Source: Siphonodentalium dalli
Taxonomy: Eukaryota; Mollusca; Scaphopoda; Gadilida; Siphonodentaliidae
Reading direction: 5' to 3'
Assembly: GCA_032622095.1 (NCBI GenBank)
Contig: CP136063.1
Location: forward strand, 62,323,897 to 62,387,896
Length of the DNA stretch: 64,000 nt
Shown: one piece after another, positions 35,427 through 47,939 of the stretch
How positions within the stretch are numbered: the stretch's first letter is position 1
Layout of the letters: each line of letters opens with the position of its first letter
Position numbers and translations under genes: made by a program
Notes under the pieces: generated by a model
Told to the model about the DNA's origin: nothing
The model's database searches: none
Seen by the model: only the letters and a program-made list of their open reading frames with translations

Positions 35427-36960
35427 CATGACATTTTATGTGTGAAGCAGGACCAACACTGAGTCTTATGACATTTTATGTGTGAAGCAGGACCAACACT
35501 GCGTCTTATGAGATGGGACGATAAGGCCACAGAGGAAAAACATGACATTTTATGTGCGAAGCAGAATCAACACTGAGTCTTATGAGATGGGACGACAAGG
35601 CCACAGAGGAAAAACATGACATTTTATGTGCGAAGCAGAATCAACACTGAGTCTTATGAGATGGGACGACAAGGCCACAGAGGAAAAACATGACATTTTA
35701 TGTGCGAAGCAGAATCAACACTGAGTCTTATGAGATGGGACGACAAGACCACAGAGGAAAAACATGACATGTTATGTGCGAAGCAGAATCAACACTGAGT
35801 CTTATGAGATGGGACGACAAGGCCACATAGGAAAAACATGACATTTTATGTGCGAAGCAGAATCAACACTGAGTCTTATGAGATGGGATGACAAGGCCAC
35901 AGAGGAAAAACATGACATTTTATGTGCGAAGCAGAATCAACACTGAGTCTTATGAGATGGGACGACAAGGCCACAGAGGAAAAACATGACATTTTATGTG
36001 CGAAGCACAATCAACACTGAGTCTTATGAGATGGGACGACAAGGCCACAGAGGAGAAAACATGACATTTTATGTGTGAAGCAGGACCAACACTGAGTCTT
36101 ATGAGATGGGACGACAAGGCCACAGAGGAAAAACATGACATTTTATGTGCGAAGCACAATCAACACTGAGTCTTATGAGATGGGACGACAAGGCCACAGA
36201 GGAAAAACATGACATTTTATGTGCGAAGCAGAATCAACACTGAGTCTTATGAGATGGGATGACAAGGCCACAGAGGAAAAACATGACATTTTATGTGCGA
36301 AGCAGAATCAACACTGAGTCTTATGAGATGGGACGACAAGACCACAGAGGAATACAGGAGAAAACATGATATTTTATGTGTGAAGCAGGACCAACACTGA
36401 GTCTTATGAGATGGGACGACAAGGCCACAGAGGAAAAACATGACATTTTATGTGCGAAGCAGAATCAACACTGAGTCTTATGAGATGGGACGACAAGGCC
36501 ACAGAGGAAAAACATGACATTTTATGTGCGAAGCAGAATCAACACTGAGTCTTATGAGATGGGATGACAAGGCCACAGAGGAAAAACATGACATTTTATG
36601 TGCGAAGCAGAATCAACACTGAGTCTTATGAGATGGGACGACAAGACCACAGAGGAATACAGGAGAAAACATGACATTTTATGTGCGAAGCAGAATCAAC
36701 ACTGAGTCTTATGAGATGGGATGACAAGGCCACAGAGGAAAAACATGACATTTTATGTGCGAAGCAGAATCAACACTGAGTCTTATGAGATGGGATGACA
36801 AGGCCACAGAGGAAAAACATGACATTTTATGTGCGAAGCAGAATCAACACTGAGTCTTATGAGATGGGACGACAAGGCCACAGAGGAAAAACATGACATT
36901 TTATGTGCGAAGCAGAATCAACACTGAGTCTTATGAGATGGGACGACAAGGCCACAGTGG
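35427..36960 (+). repeat. 74-base minisatellite, about 20 copies, derived from an exon
   Basis: The unit starts aaaaacatgacattttatgt and ends gacgacaaggccacagagg; starts at 35541, 35615 and 35689 show the 74-base period. Two units are lengthened by aatacaggag. It is an expansion of the 3' part of the array unit at its head (agaaaacatgacattttatg). Because 74 is not a multiple of 3 and stops occur, the minus-strand open frames here are by-products. Confidence 0.95.
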
Positions 36961-37165
36961 ATTACAGTAAGTTGTAAATTATATAATTTTAATTATACCC
37001 ACCAAAGTTTGTGTGACATTTAATGCATTGAGCCAATATAGCACCCACATAGACAATCCGCCTATATATAACCTGATGCGTGAGAATACATGGGACTTTT
37101 CTGTATTCATATCTATCTGCTTGATGCTATATTAAATTCTATATCCAACGAAGTCTAATAATTAC

Positions 37166-37458
37166 AGTTTGGTTTGTTAAGGTTTATCGTCGTTCTAGCC
37201 GCTAGGTCACACACTACGTTGTCAATTTTACGGGTGGATGAAAGACCACGCATAGGCTTAATTTCAACGAGAAATCGTCCCACTGCGTATGTAGAAACCA
37301 CTGACCCCCGGAAAGCAACTGACAAACTTGCCCAGATACACGATTCCGGTCACATCTTTATAATGGGGTTCGAACCAGCTTCTTCAGCGCTGGACGGCCT
37401 GTGACGGTGTAATGCACCTGGCACTCTACTGGCACTCTACCGACTGGACCACCGGGGC
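37166..37458 (-). mobile_element. tRNA-derived SINE, copy 2
   Basis: Same family as 19511-19773. B box GGTTCGAACCCC lies at about 37376-37366; the A-box region contains a short duplication (gagtgccagtagagtgccag). A separate insertion of about 155 bases (37015-37168), flanked by agtttg, interrupts its tail side. Confidence 0.8.
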
Positions 37459-37700
37459 AAACTTTGCTGTGTAATCCGTACAAAACAAGAGATTTTATGT
37501 GCGAAGAAGGAGCAAAGCTGTGTCTTCTGAGATGGGACGACAAGGCCACAGAGGAATACAGTATGTTGTAAATTATATAATTTTAGTTATACCCACTAAA
37601 GAGAACTGGACGTTTGTAAACAAAATAAAAGGTCAGCTGACCACAGTGTCCCCCGAAAAAGTGGCAAGTCGATGGCGCTTTATTAAAGAAATATTTTTAA

Positions 37701-38085
37701 AAGTCGAAAAGGGTTAATAACTCTGTCAAAAAATAATTTTTCCGTCATCTATATACATGTTGCACATCTTCAATATATGGGCAACAATATTCTGAAGTTT
37801 CAAATCTCTAGGATGAAAACTGTGGGAGGAGTTGATTACACCATGAAGGTACCCTCATACTAAAAATTATAAAAAATGTTGAAATTTTCTAAGTCGAAAA
37901 GGGTAAATAAGTGTCAAAAAATAATTTTTCCGTCATCTATATACATGTTGCACATCTTCAATATATGGGCAACAATATTCTGAAGTTTCAAATCTCTGGG
38001 ATGAAATATGTAGGAGGAGATGATTACACCATGATGGTACTGAAAAGTGTGACGGACGGACGGACGGACGGACCCCGTTTCTATA
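37701..38085 (+). repeat. Tandem repeat (190-base unit) ending in GGAC run
   Basis: aagtcgaaaagggttaataa at 37701 recurs as aagtcgaaaagggtaaataa at 37891, with near-identical sequence between, then gacggacggacggacggacg. Repeats of this build, a tandem interior plus a (ggac)n stretch, also occur at 42960-43672. Confidence 0.8.
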
Positions 38086-38238
38086 GTTCCCCGAAAATAA
38101 ATTTTTCGGAAGACAAATATGCGGCACTAGAACGCAAAGTGCTGGTGACTGCTGGTGATGGAAGAAAAGATCGCCATTCTAGAACCACAGATATATGCCG
38201 CTTCAGCCATGCCCGCGACAGTGAGTCAAGAAGCTATT

Positions 38239-40607
38239 CGGATACCCGTTTAGGTTCGGACATTCCAAGATGGCGGCGCCCACTAAAGCAGATAAACAGT
38301 AAGTGTATATATTGTCTTCAAGCAGCAATCAACGACATCTTTCGGTGATACACCTTGAACCAGTTATGTTGGAATTTGTATGCCCAACACATACGTAACA
38401 CGCCTTTCGCATGACAGGCATGTGAATTGTTGTATTTGGCGTGTCAAGTCGTCATAATTTTTCGAAATTTTATCGAGGCGGCGAAATGTCCGCTTTTTAG
38501 AATTTTTTTGGCCCTGGGCTCATGCATCTGCAAATTTATGTATTGTTGCGGGTAGATTAGGTCACCACACATCTTCGGAATGCAAAACCGGCGATATTTT
38601 TATTGTCCAACTCCGAAAAACGACCTTTGAAAATTTCAAAATGTTCAGGTTCGGATTCGCAACATTCGCGATGATTTTGTTCAGGTTCAGACACAATTTT
38701 CGTTCAGGGTCGGACAAATTTGGTTCAGGTTCGGACGCATCAAAAACTTCGCATAAAAATGACACGCCGAGGTAGTCGCGTTCTTATTGCGTTTTTGTGC
38801 ATTTGGTTATCTTCCATTCGTAAAAGAAACGATAAATGGGGAACACGAGGCATGGTTTTAGCCCACTTGTGAATTTGGGCGGACTTTGTTATTTTATGCG
38901 TGTGAGATGTATGCGATCATGTGATTCCCCTCCACATCCACATACGATGCCACGAAGGTCGCCGCATGTAGATGAGCAGATAACTGTCCATAATATAAGT
39001 TACATGGCTTTTTGAGGGGGGATACTGTGTGGTATGCCCCGGTAGAGGCTCGTATCACCCGAGGCGATCCCCCCTCAACAAGCCGTGTAATGATGTATTT
39101 ACCCCCAGTCTCTATTAACAATATATTCCCAGACATAAAGCGCAGAAACGAGCCATGAACAGTAACTCTATTTTGTTAGACTGCTTATACAATGAATGAT
39201 TACTCTCGGGGTCCAAATGAGCATACGGTGCGGAATAAGAGTACAGGGTGGACAATTCTGCTAAATCCAATAAGAGTACGGGGCAGAATAATAGTACAGG
39301 GTGGAAATTTCCAACATGGAAGCAAGTCCATCTGAAATTCTACATGTATATAAGGTCAATCATATATATTTCATAATTTTGCACTGTTTGTTGTCATAGG
39401 AATTACCAAACAGACTTTCGGCAACATGTTTGGACTATCTGTTCCTTATCTGAATGAAGGCTCCATCAATTCTGATAGGCCTGTAGTAAAAATTTCTTGA
39501 CAATCCCACTATATAAATAAACATACGGACCAAATAAGCACCATACAGGGCGGCAACTTTTCCAAAAATTAATAAGCATACGGGTATGCTTATTTGGATC
39601 CCAAGAGTATATAGCTGTTACCACAATTTGCCCATAAATACTTGCTGGCCTCGCTAACTTTAAAACAAATATCTGTTAGTGGATATACAATGGGGCAATA
39701 TATTTCACAAAAATAATGACAAATAAGTCGGACATCCCGAGTAAATGAGGCATGAATAACACGATAACCAGCACACCAGAAATTAACTTGGCTTTGCATG
39801 ATGTACTTTCGGACGTTCAATTTTTGTGGGCTAATTTCAGTTTCACAAGGGCGTAAGAGATTGTTTTTACCCTTGTATATAGCGACGACATTTTGTGCAG
39901 GTTAATACGATATAATTGTTTCCTGTTTAGTTAACATAATTATGTCGAACAAGAACACCGGGATACTTACAATTCTAGATTACAATCAATTTCAGCTGAC
40001 ATATTTAGATATAACAAATTAACAATGCATGTTCGTTAATAACACGCACAATAAGATCGCGACTGCACCTCGGCATGTCATTTATAGGTAAGGTTTTGAT
40101 GCGTCCGAACCTGAACTAAAATTGTCCGAACCTGAACCAAATTGGACCGAACCTGAACGAAAATTATGTCTGAACCTGAACAAAATCATCGCGAATGTTG
40201 CGAATCCGAACCTGAACATTTTGAAATTTCAAAGGTAATTTTTCGGAGTTAGACAATAAAAATATCGCCGGTTTTGCATTCCGAAGATGTGTGGTGATCT
40301 AATCTACCCACAACAATACATAAATTTTCGGATGCATGAGCCCAGGGCCAAAAAAATACTAAAAAGCGGACATTTCGCCGCCTCAATAAAATTTCGAAAA
40401 ATTATGACGACTTGACACGCTAAATACAACAATTCACATGCCTGTCATGCGAAAGGCGTGTTACGTATGTGTTGGGCATACTAATTCCTACATAACTGGT
40501 TCAAGGTGTATCACCGAAAGATGTCGTTGATTGCTGCTTGGAGACAATATATACACTTACCGTTTATCTGCTTTATCTTGGAATGTCCGAACCTAAACGG
40601 GTATCCG
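38239..40607. mobile_element. 2.4-kb DNA element with about 555-base terminal inverted repeats
   Basis: Ends are CGGATACCCGTTTAGGTTCG and its complement (CGAACCTAAACGGGTATCCG at 40588-40607). Arms 38239-38790 and 40045-40607 are near-identical reverse complements. Each arm carries four or five copies of a TTCAGGTTCGGAC-like motif near its inner end, plus one next to the terminus, which could be transposase binding sites. The interior (38800-40040) has a long hairpin at 39007-39090 (TTGAGGGGGGAT stems), repeated AATAAGxxTACxGGG motifs, and no convincing gene. It splits one coiled-coil array unit: left part ends at gaagctatt, right part resumes at atgattccacagatc. Confidence 0.85.
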
Positions 40608-40990
40608 ACAGTGAATCATGATTCCACAGATCCAAATCAGTGGTATACCTTAAGACTGTTTGATCGTTCATCACATGCACTAATGGCCATGTGATGATAT
40701 ACATGTAGTATCACTGGTTACCCCTGGGGAATTTCACCTGGCGACTCTAGCTGTGCTGTGCAATCAGGACAAAACAAGATATTGTGATGATATAGTATCG
40801 CTGGTTACCACCGGAGAATTTCACCTGGCGACTTGACCTGTGCAAATCAGACAAAACAAGGGATTTTATGTGCAAAGCAGGACCAACGCTGCGTCTTCTG
40901 AGATGGGACGACAAGGCCACAGAGTAAAAAGATAAGTTGTAAATTATGTCATTTTAATTGTATCCACCAAAGAGAACTGGACTGAACATT
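40608..40990 (+). repeat. Right half of the split coiled-coil array unit
   Basis: It continues the unit interrupted at 38238, with ggtatacct, gaatttcacctggcgac and gagatgggacgacaaggcc landmarks, then an abrupt change at actgaacattcc (40983). Confidence 0.75.
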
Positions 40991-41239
40991 CCTGATTCTC
41001 ATTTGATCTTCCCGACAGTACCATTGGAAAGAATTTCATAAAAAGTCAAATTGGAAGCAGTTGAACTTTAATACCGTATGTTGGCAGCAGCAGTCAGTCA
41101 CTAATAATGTGACATAATATCGGCTGACAATTAGAAACAGATGGCCATCGTGACAATGACTAAAGATACAGAGTTTTAAAAGTATAAGTTGTTACAAGCT
41201 AGGACTTCACTCCTATTTGTTTTGTTCAGGTTTATGGAC

Positions 41240-41751
41240 CAGAGATAATTATTAAAAAGGGAGTAAACCAGTTTTGCAGTATCATGAAATGGACATATCA
41301 TTTTCAGGTAGTACAAAGCAGCCATTTGAACAGACAGAGCCTACTGTGGTATTGTCAGCTATTCCAAAAAAGAAAGCAGCAGTCACCACAAGCGATGCAT
41401 GTCAGCAACCACCAAAATGTGAGAACAAAAACATTAACAAAATTAGTAACTAGATAACTAATAGCTGTTCCCAGAATATGACAATCAAACTCTACAAATG
41501 TTGGTAGATAATAATTTGTTTAAACACTCATTGTGATGGATGAAGATGTTCCAACTTATATTAAGAGTGAGAATAATATCTCGGACTCAGATGTGAAAAA
41601 TACTTACATGGCTAAACATTATAGTTAGAAAACAGATTGTATATGATAAACTTAATTGCGTGTAGAAGGTTGACTGATTAACCTTTTCATGACTGGAGCT
41701 GCGTGACATTTTGCCAAAACCCTGTGCCAATGCATTCTCTTATATATACTA
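41240..41751 (+). repeat. Segmental duplicate of 32215-32697, exon relic
   Basis: After an acceptor (atatcattttcag) one frame reads STKQPFEQTEPTVVLSAIPK then KKAAVTTSDACQQPPKCENK before a stop. The upstream part reads YGPEIIIKKGVNQFCSIMKW, related to an exon at 46486 (YEPEVIINNSIRANKFC). The function is unknown. The right edge is the empty site of the Helitron. Confidence 0.65.
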
Positions 41752-42097
41752 TAGGAAACCACCACACATATATTAGACAACATATTGGTCTAACAATATT
41801 TACTGGACCGTTTGAGCCAGTGAATTCTCTTATATATGTGAGGCTCCCTTTGCTGCACAAAAGTTGTTTATTGCTTTATAGCAAATTAATTAATTTTGAG
41901 GTTTATAACATTATGTTTAAATAAGATATCTGAAAAATATTTAGAAAATCAACAGCAATTTTGTCAATTTCATTAATGACAATTTTGAAGTTTTCAGGCA
42001 TTTTGTGTTTTTGACTTCCATAGAATAAAAATGTCGAAAAATTTCTTTCGATAGATTTGTTCAAATTTATTTAACAATTATCTTTCCTCTTTCACAG

Positions 42098-42510
42098 TGA
42101 GAGAAAACTGCCCTATAGCAGATGAAGAATTATTGGAGGTTGTAAAGATAGGCAAATAAATAATTCAACAAAACCATAAACAAAGTTTCCGAGCAAATGA
42201 TGCAACAAGAGACTTATATTAGGAAATGTTGCCATTTGAACCAGAAATAATCAAACTTACAGAGCAACTACTCGATTCAACAGATATACAGGATGCAGAC
42301 TTGCTACAGGTGATTAGCTGCCTACATATACTGGCAACATTATGTGGAGCTAAAATTACTGAACTCACTCAGGCATTGTATGACAAACCAAACCATTTGA
42401 ATTCTGTAAAAATGATTCCAAGCAAAAGTATAAAGATTCGAGTTGGCGATGTGTCCATATCAGCCAAAGAATTAATGTGTTTAAATAATGATCAGTGGCT
42501 GGATGACAAG
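42098..42510 (+). pseudogene. Ulp1/SENP-like exon, best-preserved copy 5
   Basis: The exon is 413 bases, phase 1 in and phase 0 out, between tctttcacag and gacaag|gtatta. It reads ENCPIADEELLEVVKIGK, a TAA at 42157-42159, then IIQQNHKQSFRANDATRDLY, PFEPEIIKLTEQLLDSTD, and ISAKELMCLNNDQWLDDK. Only the one stop breaks it. The C-terminal motif matches the start of the Ulp1 C48 protease fold; the catalytic triad would lie in later exons, which are not found here. After the donor, the flank carries tagagatgggcggtacaggt, a hAT-like end. Confidence 0.7.
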
Positions 42511-42959
42511 GTATTATCAATTACTTAGTAAAACTTATTGCTTTGTTTTTGTTTGGATACTAGTAGAGATGGGCGGTACAGGTATTTAATGTGCGGTATT
42601 GGTATCAGCATAATACCAATTTACCATAACAAATCAAAACTAAAATATTGAATTTTCGGTACTCATATTATTCATGAGCTGCCAACGTGTGTGTCTTTGT
42701 ATTGAGAAAAGTTTTATCAGTAAACACTCCCTGAGTAGGATACATTTATAGCATGTTATGTTGGTACCTTTCTATTAATTGATTATCATCGACATCATGC
42801 AATTGCACAACTTTTAACTTCAAAGATTTTACAAAACCTAAATATGCCCAACTCTATTACACATGGCTTTTGTAAAAATAGTTAAAGACAAAGCAGTGGC
42901 TTCACAGTCCTAATTTGATCGAGCATGACAGGGAATCTCGCAGAGAAAGTGACAACTAG

Positions 42960-43672
42960 AGGTGTGACTGTCCCCCCGCCCTGTGTTTTTAAAATACTAA
43001 GATGTTTCACATGTCAGTAAACATTTAGTTAAAATAATAAAATAACAGTTCTCATTGCAGGTGCACAAACCTAACTGTAATCTATTGACCGAAAAAAGTA
43101 GGAATAAAAGCTCGGTCGAAAAAGGGGAATAACACCACAAAAAAGTCGGACAGACATCATAATCGCAGGTGCACAGGATCTCATGGTACTAGATATCAGT
43201 GCCAAGATTAAAAAACATTGACCTAAAAATGTAGAAATAAAAGCTCGGACAAAATTATAGGAATGTTGCAAAAAAAATTCTAAGCGAAAAAGGGGGATAA
43301 CTCCACCAAAAAAAGTCGGACAGACGTCATAATCACAGGTGCACAGGTTCCCAAGGTACTAAATGTCTGTGCCAAGTTAAAAAAAAAATTACCAAAAAAT
43401 GTAGGAATAAAAGCTCGGACAAAATTATACATGTTGCAAACATTTTCTAAGTCAAAAAAGGGGGAATAACTCCGACAGACGTCATAATCGCAGGTGCACA
43501 GGTTCCCATGGTGGTTGATGCCTGTGCCAAGTTTCATGGAAATTGATAAAAAAACGACTGAGAAAAACTCTGGACAAATTTGTGTTCACGGACGGACGGC
43601 TAGACAGACTACGGACGGACGGACAAGCTGATTCCAGTATACCCCCCCTAACTTCGTTGCGGGGGGTATAAT
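42960..43672 (+). repeat. Tandem-cored repeat with GGAC run and terminal hairpin
   Basis: Three diverged units contain ataaaagctcggacaaaatt and cataatcgcaggtgcacagg, followed by ggacggacggacaagctg and a hairpin tatacccccc/ggggggtata around 43640-43672. This is a common style of mollusc non-autonomous element by recall. Confidence 0.7.
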
Positions 43673-43859
43673 AAGTAATCATGTTAAAAACATTAACTCA
43701 AGAATCAGTTATGATGTATTTATTGGGATTTGTGAATTGTGATCACTGATTACTACTCACAATTTTATTCACTAACGAAAATGTAATGTGACGAAATTGA
43801 CATGTATATACATGTATATTGCAGTCATGCATTGATTCATTCTCTCATTCTTTTCAAAA

Positions 43860-45660
43860 GCTGTGCAACAGTGTGCGTGTAAAATTAAATCATCAAAGAG
43901 CTGGCTGCCACTTGGCTAGTGATGGATAAAAGAGAACAGCGAGCTGGCTGCCACTTGGCTAGTGAATTTTCCGGTGAATCGGTCAATGATATTAACCCTG
44001 TCTATACTAAAAAAATTCTGCCATCAAGTTAAAGTGTATGTTGGAATAAACTATTATTGAGGGGTGTATAGGTAATATATAAGCAGACAAAGGTCGCAAA
44101 AAGATTGTATTTTGCAAACGCAGTCTCCGCCACCAGGAATTCAACAGTCAGAAGATGAATTGAGTTCAGGACTGCCTGATATAGTTGCCACAAAGACTCT
44201 GAAAATTAACCCACTGACATCTGCCCAATAACTGACACTGCACAAAACCGATTATTTCAGCTTCCAGTAAAGCTGCCTATTCTCAAAGCACATAGAAAAC
44301 TAGACTTTCCTAGTTCAGAAAATCTCACAATTCACACAATTGGAATTGTTCCAACAAAGGGAATATTATTTAATCGCAAAAGCCATAGATCTCTGCCGCT
44401 TCGACCATGACAGTCGAGCAGCTATTTCGGATAACAATCCGGAATGATCCCACATCAGAATCCGTGGTATACCTCAAAGATTGTTTGATTGTTAATCACA
44501 TGCACTATGGTCATGTGCTGATATAGTATCGCTGGTTACAACCAGAGAATTTCACCTGGTGACTTGACCTGTGCAAACCAGACAAAACAAAAGGTTTTAT
44601 GTGCGAAGTACGACCAACACTGTCTTATGACATGGAACGACAAGGCCACAAGGAAAAAGTTAAGTTGTAAATTATGTAACAATCCGGAATGATTCCACAG
44701 ATCAGAATCAGCAGTATACCTCAAGACTGTTCGATCATTCATCACATACACGAATGGCCATGTGATGATATAGTATCGCTCGTTACCACCGGAGAATTTC
44801 AACTGGCAACTCAAACTTTGCTGTGTACCGTAGTTAACAATCCGGACAAAACAAGACTTTATGTGCGAAGAATGAGCAACGCTGCGTCTTCTGAGATAGG
44901 ACTACAAGGCCACAGAGGAATACAGTACACGTAAGTTGTAAATTATGTAATTTTAATTATACCCACCAAAGAGAACTGCCTCTGAACTGGTCGTTTGTAA
45001 ACAGAAATAGGTAGCACTAGAACACAAAGTACTTGCGATTGAAGAAAAGATCACCATTCTAGAACAAAAGATTTCTGCTGCTTCAGCCATGCCTGCATCA
45101 GTGACAGTCAAGAAGCTATTTGGGATACCAATCCAGGATGATTCCACAGATCAGAATCAGAGGTATACCTCAAGACCATTCAATCGTTCATCACATGCAC
45201 TAATGGCTATGTGATGATATAGTCCAAGTCTTGCAAAATATCACCATTCTAGAACAACCAGATTTCTGCCGCTTCAACGACGACGACATCAGTGACAGTA
45301 GTTGAGCAGATATTTGGGATAATAATCCATGACGATTCCAATGATCAGAATCAGTGGTATTCCTCAAGACTGTTTGATTATCACACGCACTCATGGCCGT
45401 GTGATAATATAGTATCGCTGGTTACAAAAGGAGACTCATACTGTGGTGTGCAATCCGGACAAAACAAGAGATTGTATGTGCGAAGCAGGAGCAACGCTGC
45501 ATATTCTGAGATGGGACGACAAGGCCACAGAGTAATACAGTATGACTTTGGACCTCCAGCATATATATGGATAGGAAAATCATTGCAATGTTAAAAACAA
45601 AGAGTTCTGCTAAAGAATTAAACCAACCCATTAACTATCTTACATATGGATGAGAATCAT
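43860..45660 (+). repeat. Gene-relic block: exon series leading into array units
   Basis: In order: a decayed exon near 43960-44070 (its sister at 48995 reads NDIKPLDKVYIGMVYD), an exon at 44108-44230 reading CILQTQSPPPGIQQSEDELS then SGLPDIVATKTLKINPLTSA, three coiled-coil array units (44385-45540), and an exon start reading GPPAYIWIGKSLQC at 45550-45592. The same order recurs at 48860-51650, so it reflects the parent gene. All exons carry stops or shifts. Confidence 0.65.
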
Positions 45661-45663
45661 TCA

Positions 45664-46047
45664 TTAACCCTTTACCCAACAGAAGGGCCCTGTGCCAATG
45701 CATTCTCTTATATATGCGAGTCGACCATAGGTCGCATATATAAGAGAATGCATTGGCTTAACACATTAAAAATTATAAAATTGTTAAAGAATGTAAGAAA
45801 AAATGGTTAAAAGTGTTTTTTTTAGGCCAATGCATTCTCTTATATATGCGAGGCGACCTATGGTCGACTCGCATATATAAGAGAATGCATTGGCACAGGG
45901 TAAAACTGTAACCATCACAATGTGGTCAAGGAGCCGGTTCCAATGATATCCATATTTGTATGGTTTTATTGAGACAGACCGAAGATATTTTAGGCTGTTG
46001 AAGCTTTATTTGGCCGGTTTTGGCCGGTTTGTTGGGTAAAGGGTTAA
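45664..46047. mobile_element. piggyBac-type MITE, copy B
   Basis: TTAA at 45664-45667 and 46044-46047, ends CCCTTTACCCAACA and TGTTGGGTAAAGGG. It is 384 bases, in the opposite orientation to copy A. It contains two palindromic modules and sits in the relic gene just after a DDGPPAYIW-type exon. Confidence 0.9.
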
Positions 46048-46380
46048 TAATGTGGCATAATATCGGCTGACAATTAGAAACAGATGGCCATCGTGACAAT
46101 GACTAAAGACACACAGAGCTTTAAAAGTATAAGTTGTTACAAGCTAGGACTTCACTCCTATTTGTTTTGTACAGGTTTATGAACCAGAGATAATTATTAA
46201 AATGGGTGCAAACCAGCTGAGTTTTGCAGTATCATGAAGTGGACAATGTGTAATATAGATTTCTCCATTTTGAGCAGGTATATTGCACTGTTTTCCAAAC
46301 AATCTATGTCTTTATAGCCACCAATGGTGATGGACCACCAGCATATGTTCACAAAGTCTATATCTTTATATGTCTTTATA

Positions 46381-46600
46381 GGCACCAATGATGTTGGGTC
46401 ACAAGCAGATAATCAGAATAGAAATCATTGGAATGTTCAAAATATGAGTTCTGCCAAAGATTTAAACCAACCAAATTGCTGCACTACATATGAACCAGAA
46501 GTCATCATTAATAATAGCATAAGAGCCAATAAATTCTGTAAAATAATGAAGCAGTCGGTCTTTAACATTGATTTTGATCTATACAGTAGTTCTCAGTAAG
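46381..46600 (+). pseudogene. Exon relic of the array parent gene
   Basis: After a tatgtctttatag acceptor an open frame reads GTNDVGSQADNQNRNHWNVQ and then TTYEPEVIINNSIRANKFCK and FNIDFDLYSSSQ to a TAAGTG end. A partial upstream duplicate of the exon start is at 46319. The sister exon at 51425 (NDDGPLAYIQ) is broken. It is the longest open piece of this exon type in the window; its product is unknown. Confidence 0.5.
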
Positions 46601-47202
46601 TGATAGTTTTAATCTTCACATGTAAAACTTTACTAAATGCAGCATTATCTTGATGCTTTAATCCATCTAAGTCAGCTCATTAGTAGATTGTAAGCAATTA
46701 ATAACCACAATTATAAAACATGTAAACATATACAAAAAGAGAATATCTTTCAGAGTTTTTGTCAGCTCAAAACTCATTGACGCTACCGATTTTATTATCT
46801 AAATCAACTTCGTGATTGGAAGCATTTCGTTTGTTAACTTTCCATTTTTTTCATAAAGCTGATGAAATGGAGTTTGTCTAAATTTTGACATGTCAACTGA
46901 CAATTAGAAACAGATGTTACTTTTGACAAAAATATATTGCTTCACAGTGCTATCTGTATAACGATTTGTAAGAATGAAAATGCCACATGGTACAATATGT
47001 GAAATCGAATATTGTGCTACGTTATTTATAATCGACACAAAAGTTTCTTTCATCAAGTTTCATCGCTATCTTATCTACTTGCTGTTCTGAACATCGCACA
47101 AAATATTTGCGATTTATGTTCCTATCATGGATACAAGACTGAGCCAACTCAGTCTGGATTTTAATGACAGACTCGGATGTATGTGTCGTCCACAGGCAGA
47201 TT
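46600..47202. other. Intron-like DNA holding an empty insertion site
   Basis: The sequence from 46600 to 46730 matches 51650-51877, and from 46731 to about 47160 matches 60005-60410. The junction aaacata|tacaaaaag at 46730/46731 is therefore the pre-insertion form of the site occupied by the nested elements at 51878-60002. No gene is seen. Confidence 0.8.
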
Positions 47203-47513
47203 AAGGGAGATAACCCAGCCTGGTTGTTACTAGCAGACACTCTATACACCTGAATCTCTGAGGGGAGGTAATCCAACCTGGTTGTTAATAGTAGACACTC
47301 TATACACCTGAATCTATGAGGGGAGGTAACCCAGTCTGGTTGTTACTAGCAGACGCTCTATACACCTGAATCTATGAGGGGAGGTAATCCAGCCTGGTTG
47401 TTACTAGCAGACACTTTATACATCTGAATCTCTGAGGGGAGATAACCCAGCCTGGTTGTTACTAGCAGACACTATACACCTGAATCTCTGAGGGGAGGTA
47501 ATCCAACCTACAA
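47203..47513 (+). repeat. 58-base minisatellite, about 5 copies
   Basis: Unit contains cctggttgttactagcagac and acctgaatctctgagggg; cctgg-type marks at 47219, 47277, 47335 and 47393 give the period. Non-coding. Confidence 0.9.
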
Positions 47514-47939
47514 ACTAGAAGACACTCTTTAATTCTCATACTCGAGCATGACACTTGAAAATAAGTTTGCATATATGTACGGGGTAACTCAATTCACAAT
47601 TTTAATTCCCAACCTGATACACAGGTCATACCACAGACTATCAAGCAGATGAAGATGTTGAACAACTCAACACAATTCACACAAAGAGTCCGAGTGTGTC
47701 AAAGAAGTATATCTTTTATAAAAAGAAAATGGTGTGTGCTCTTTAAAAACTACCACCCACCCATACAGTAAAAATAGTTTTATTCCTTACAATTTATAGA
47801 AATACGAACGATAAAATAATCTCATGGCAAATATAATGCGGCGAACATAAGTACTTGTCTTATATCACCGCAGCATAAGAACAATACATTTAGTGATAAT
47901 ACACTTATATTTGTTGAATCTGGAAAGACAGTCATCTTC

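Noticed and set aside
35950-36441. Minus-strand open frames in the 74-base array
   Set aside because: They arise from a repeated unit whose length is not a multiple of three and have no start context or homology.
38894-39136. 80-codon minus-strand ORF inside the long-TIR element
   Set aside because: Its core is a non-coding hairpin (TTGAGGGGGGAT stems), which explains the open frame.
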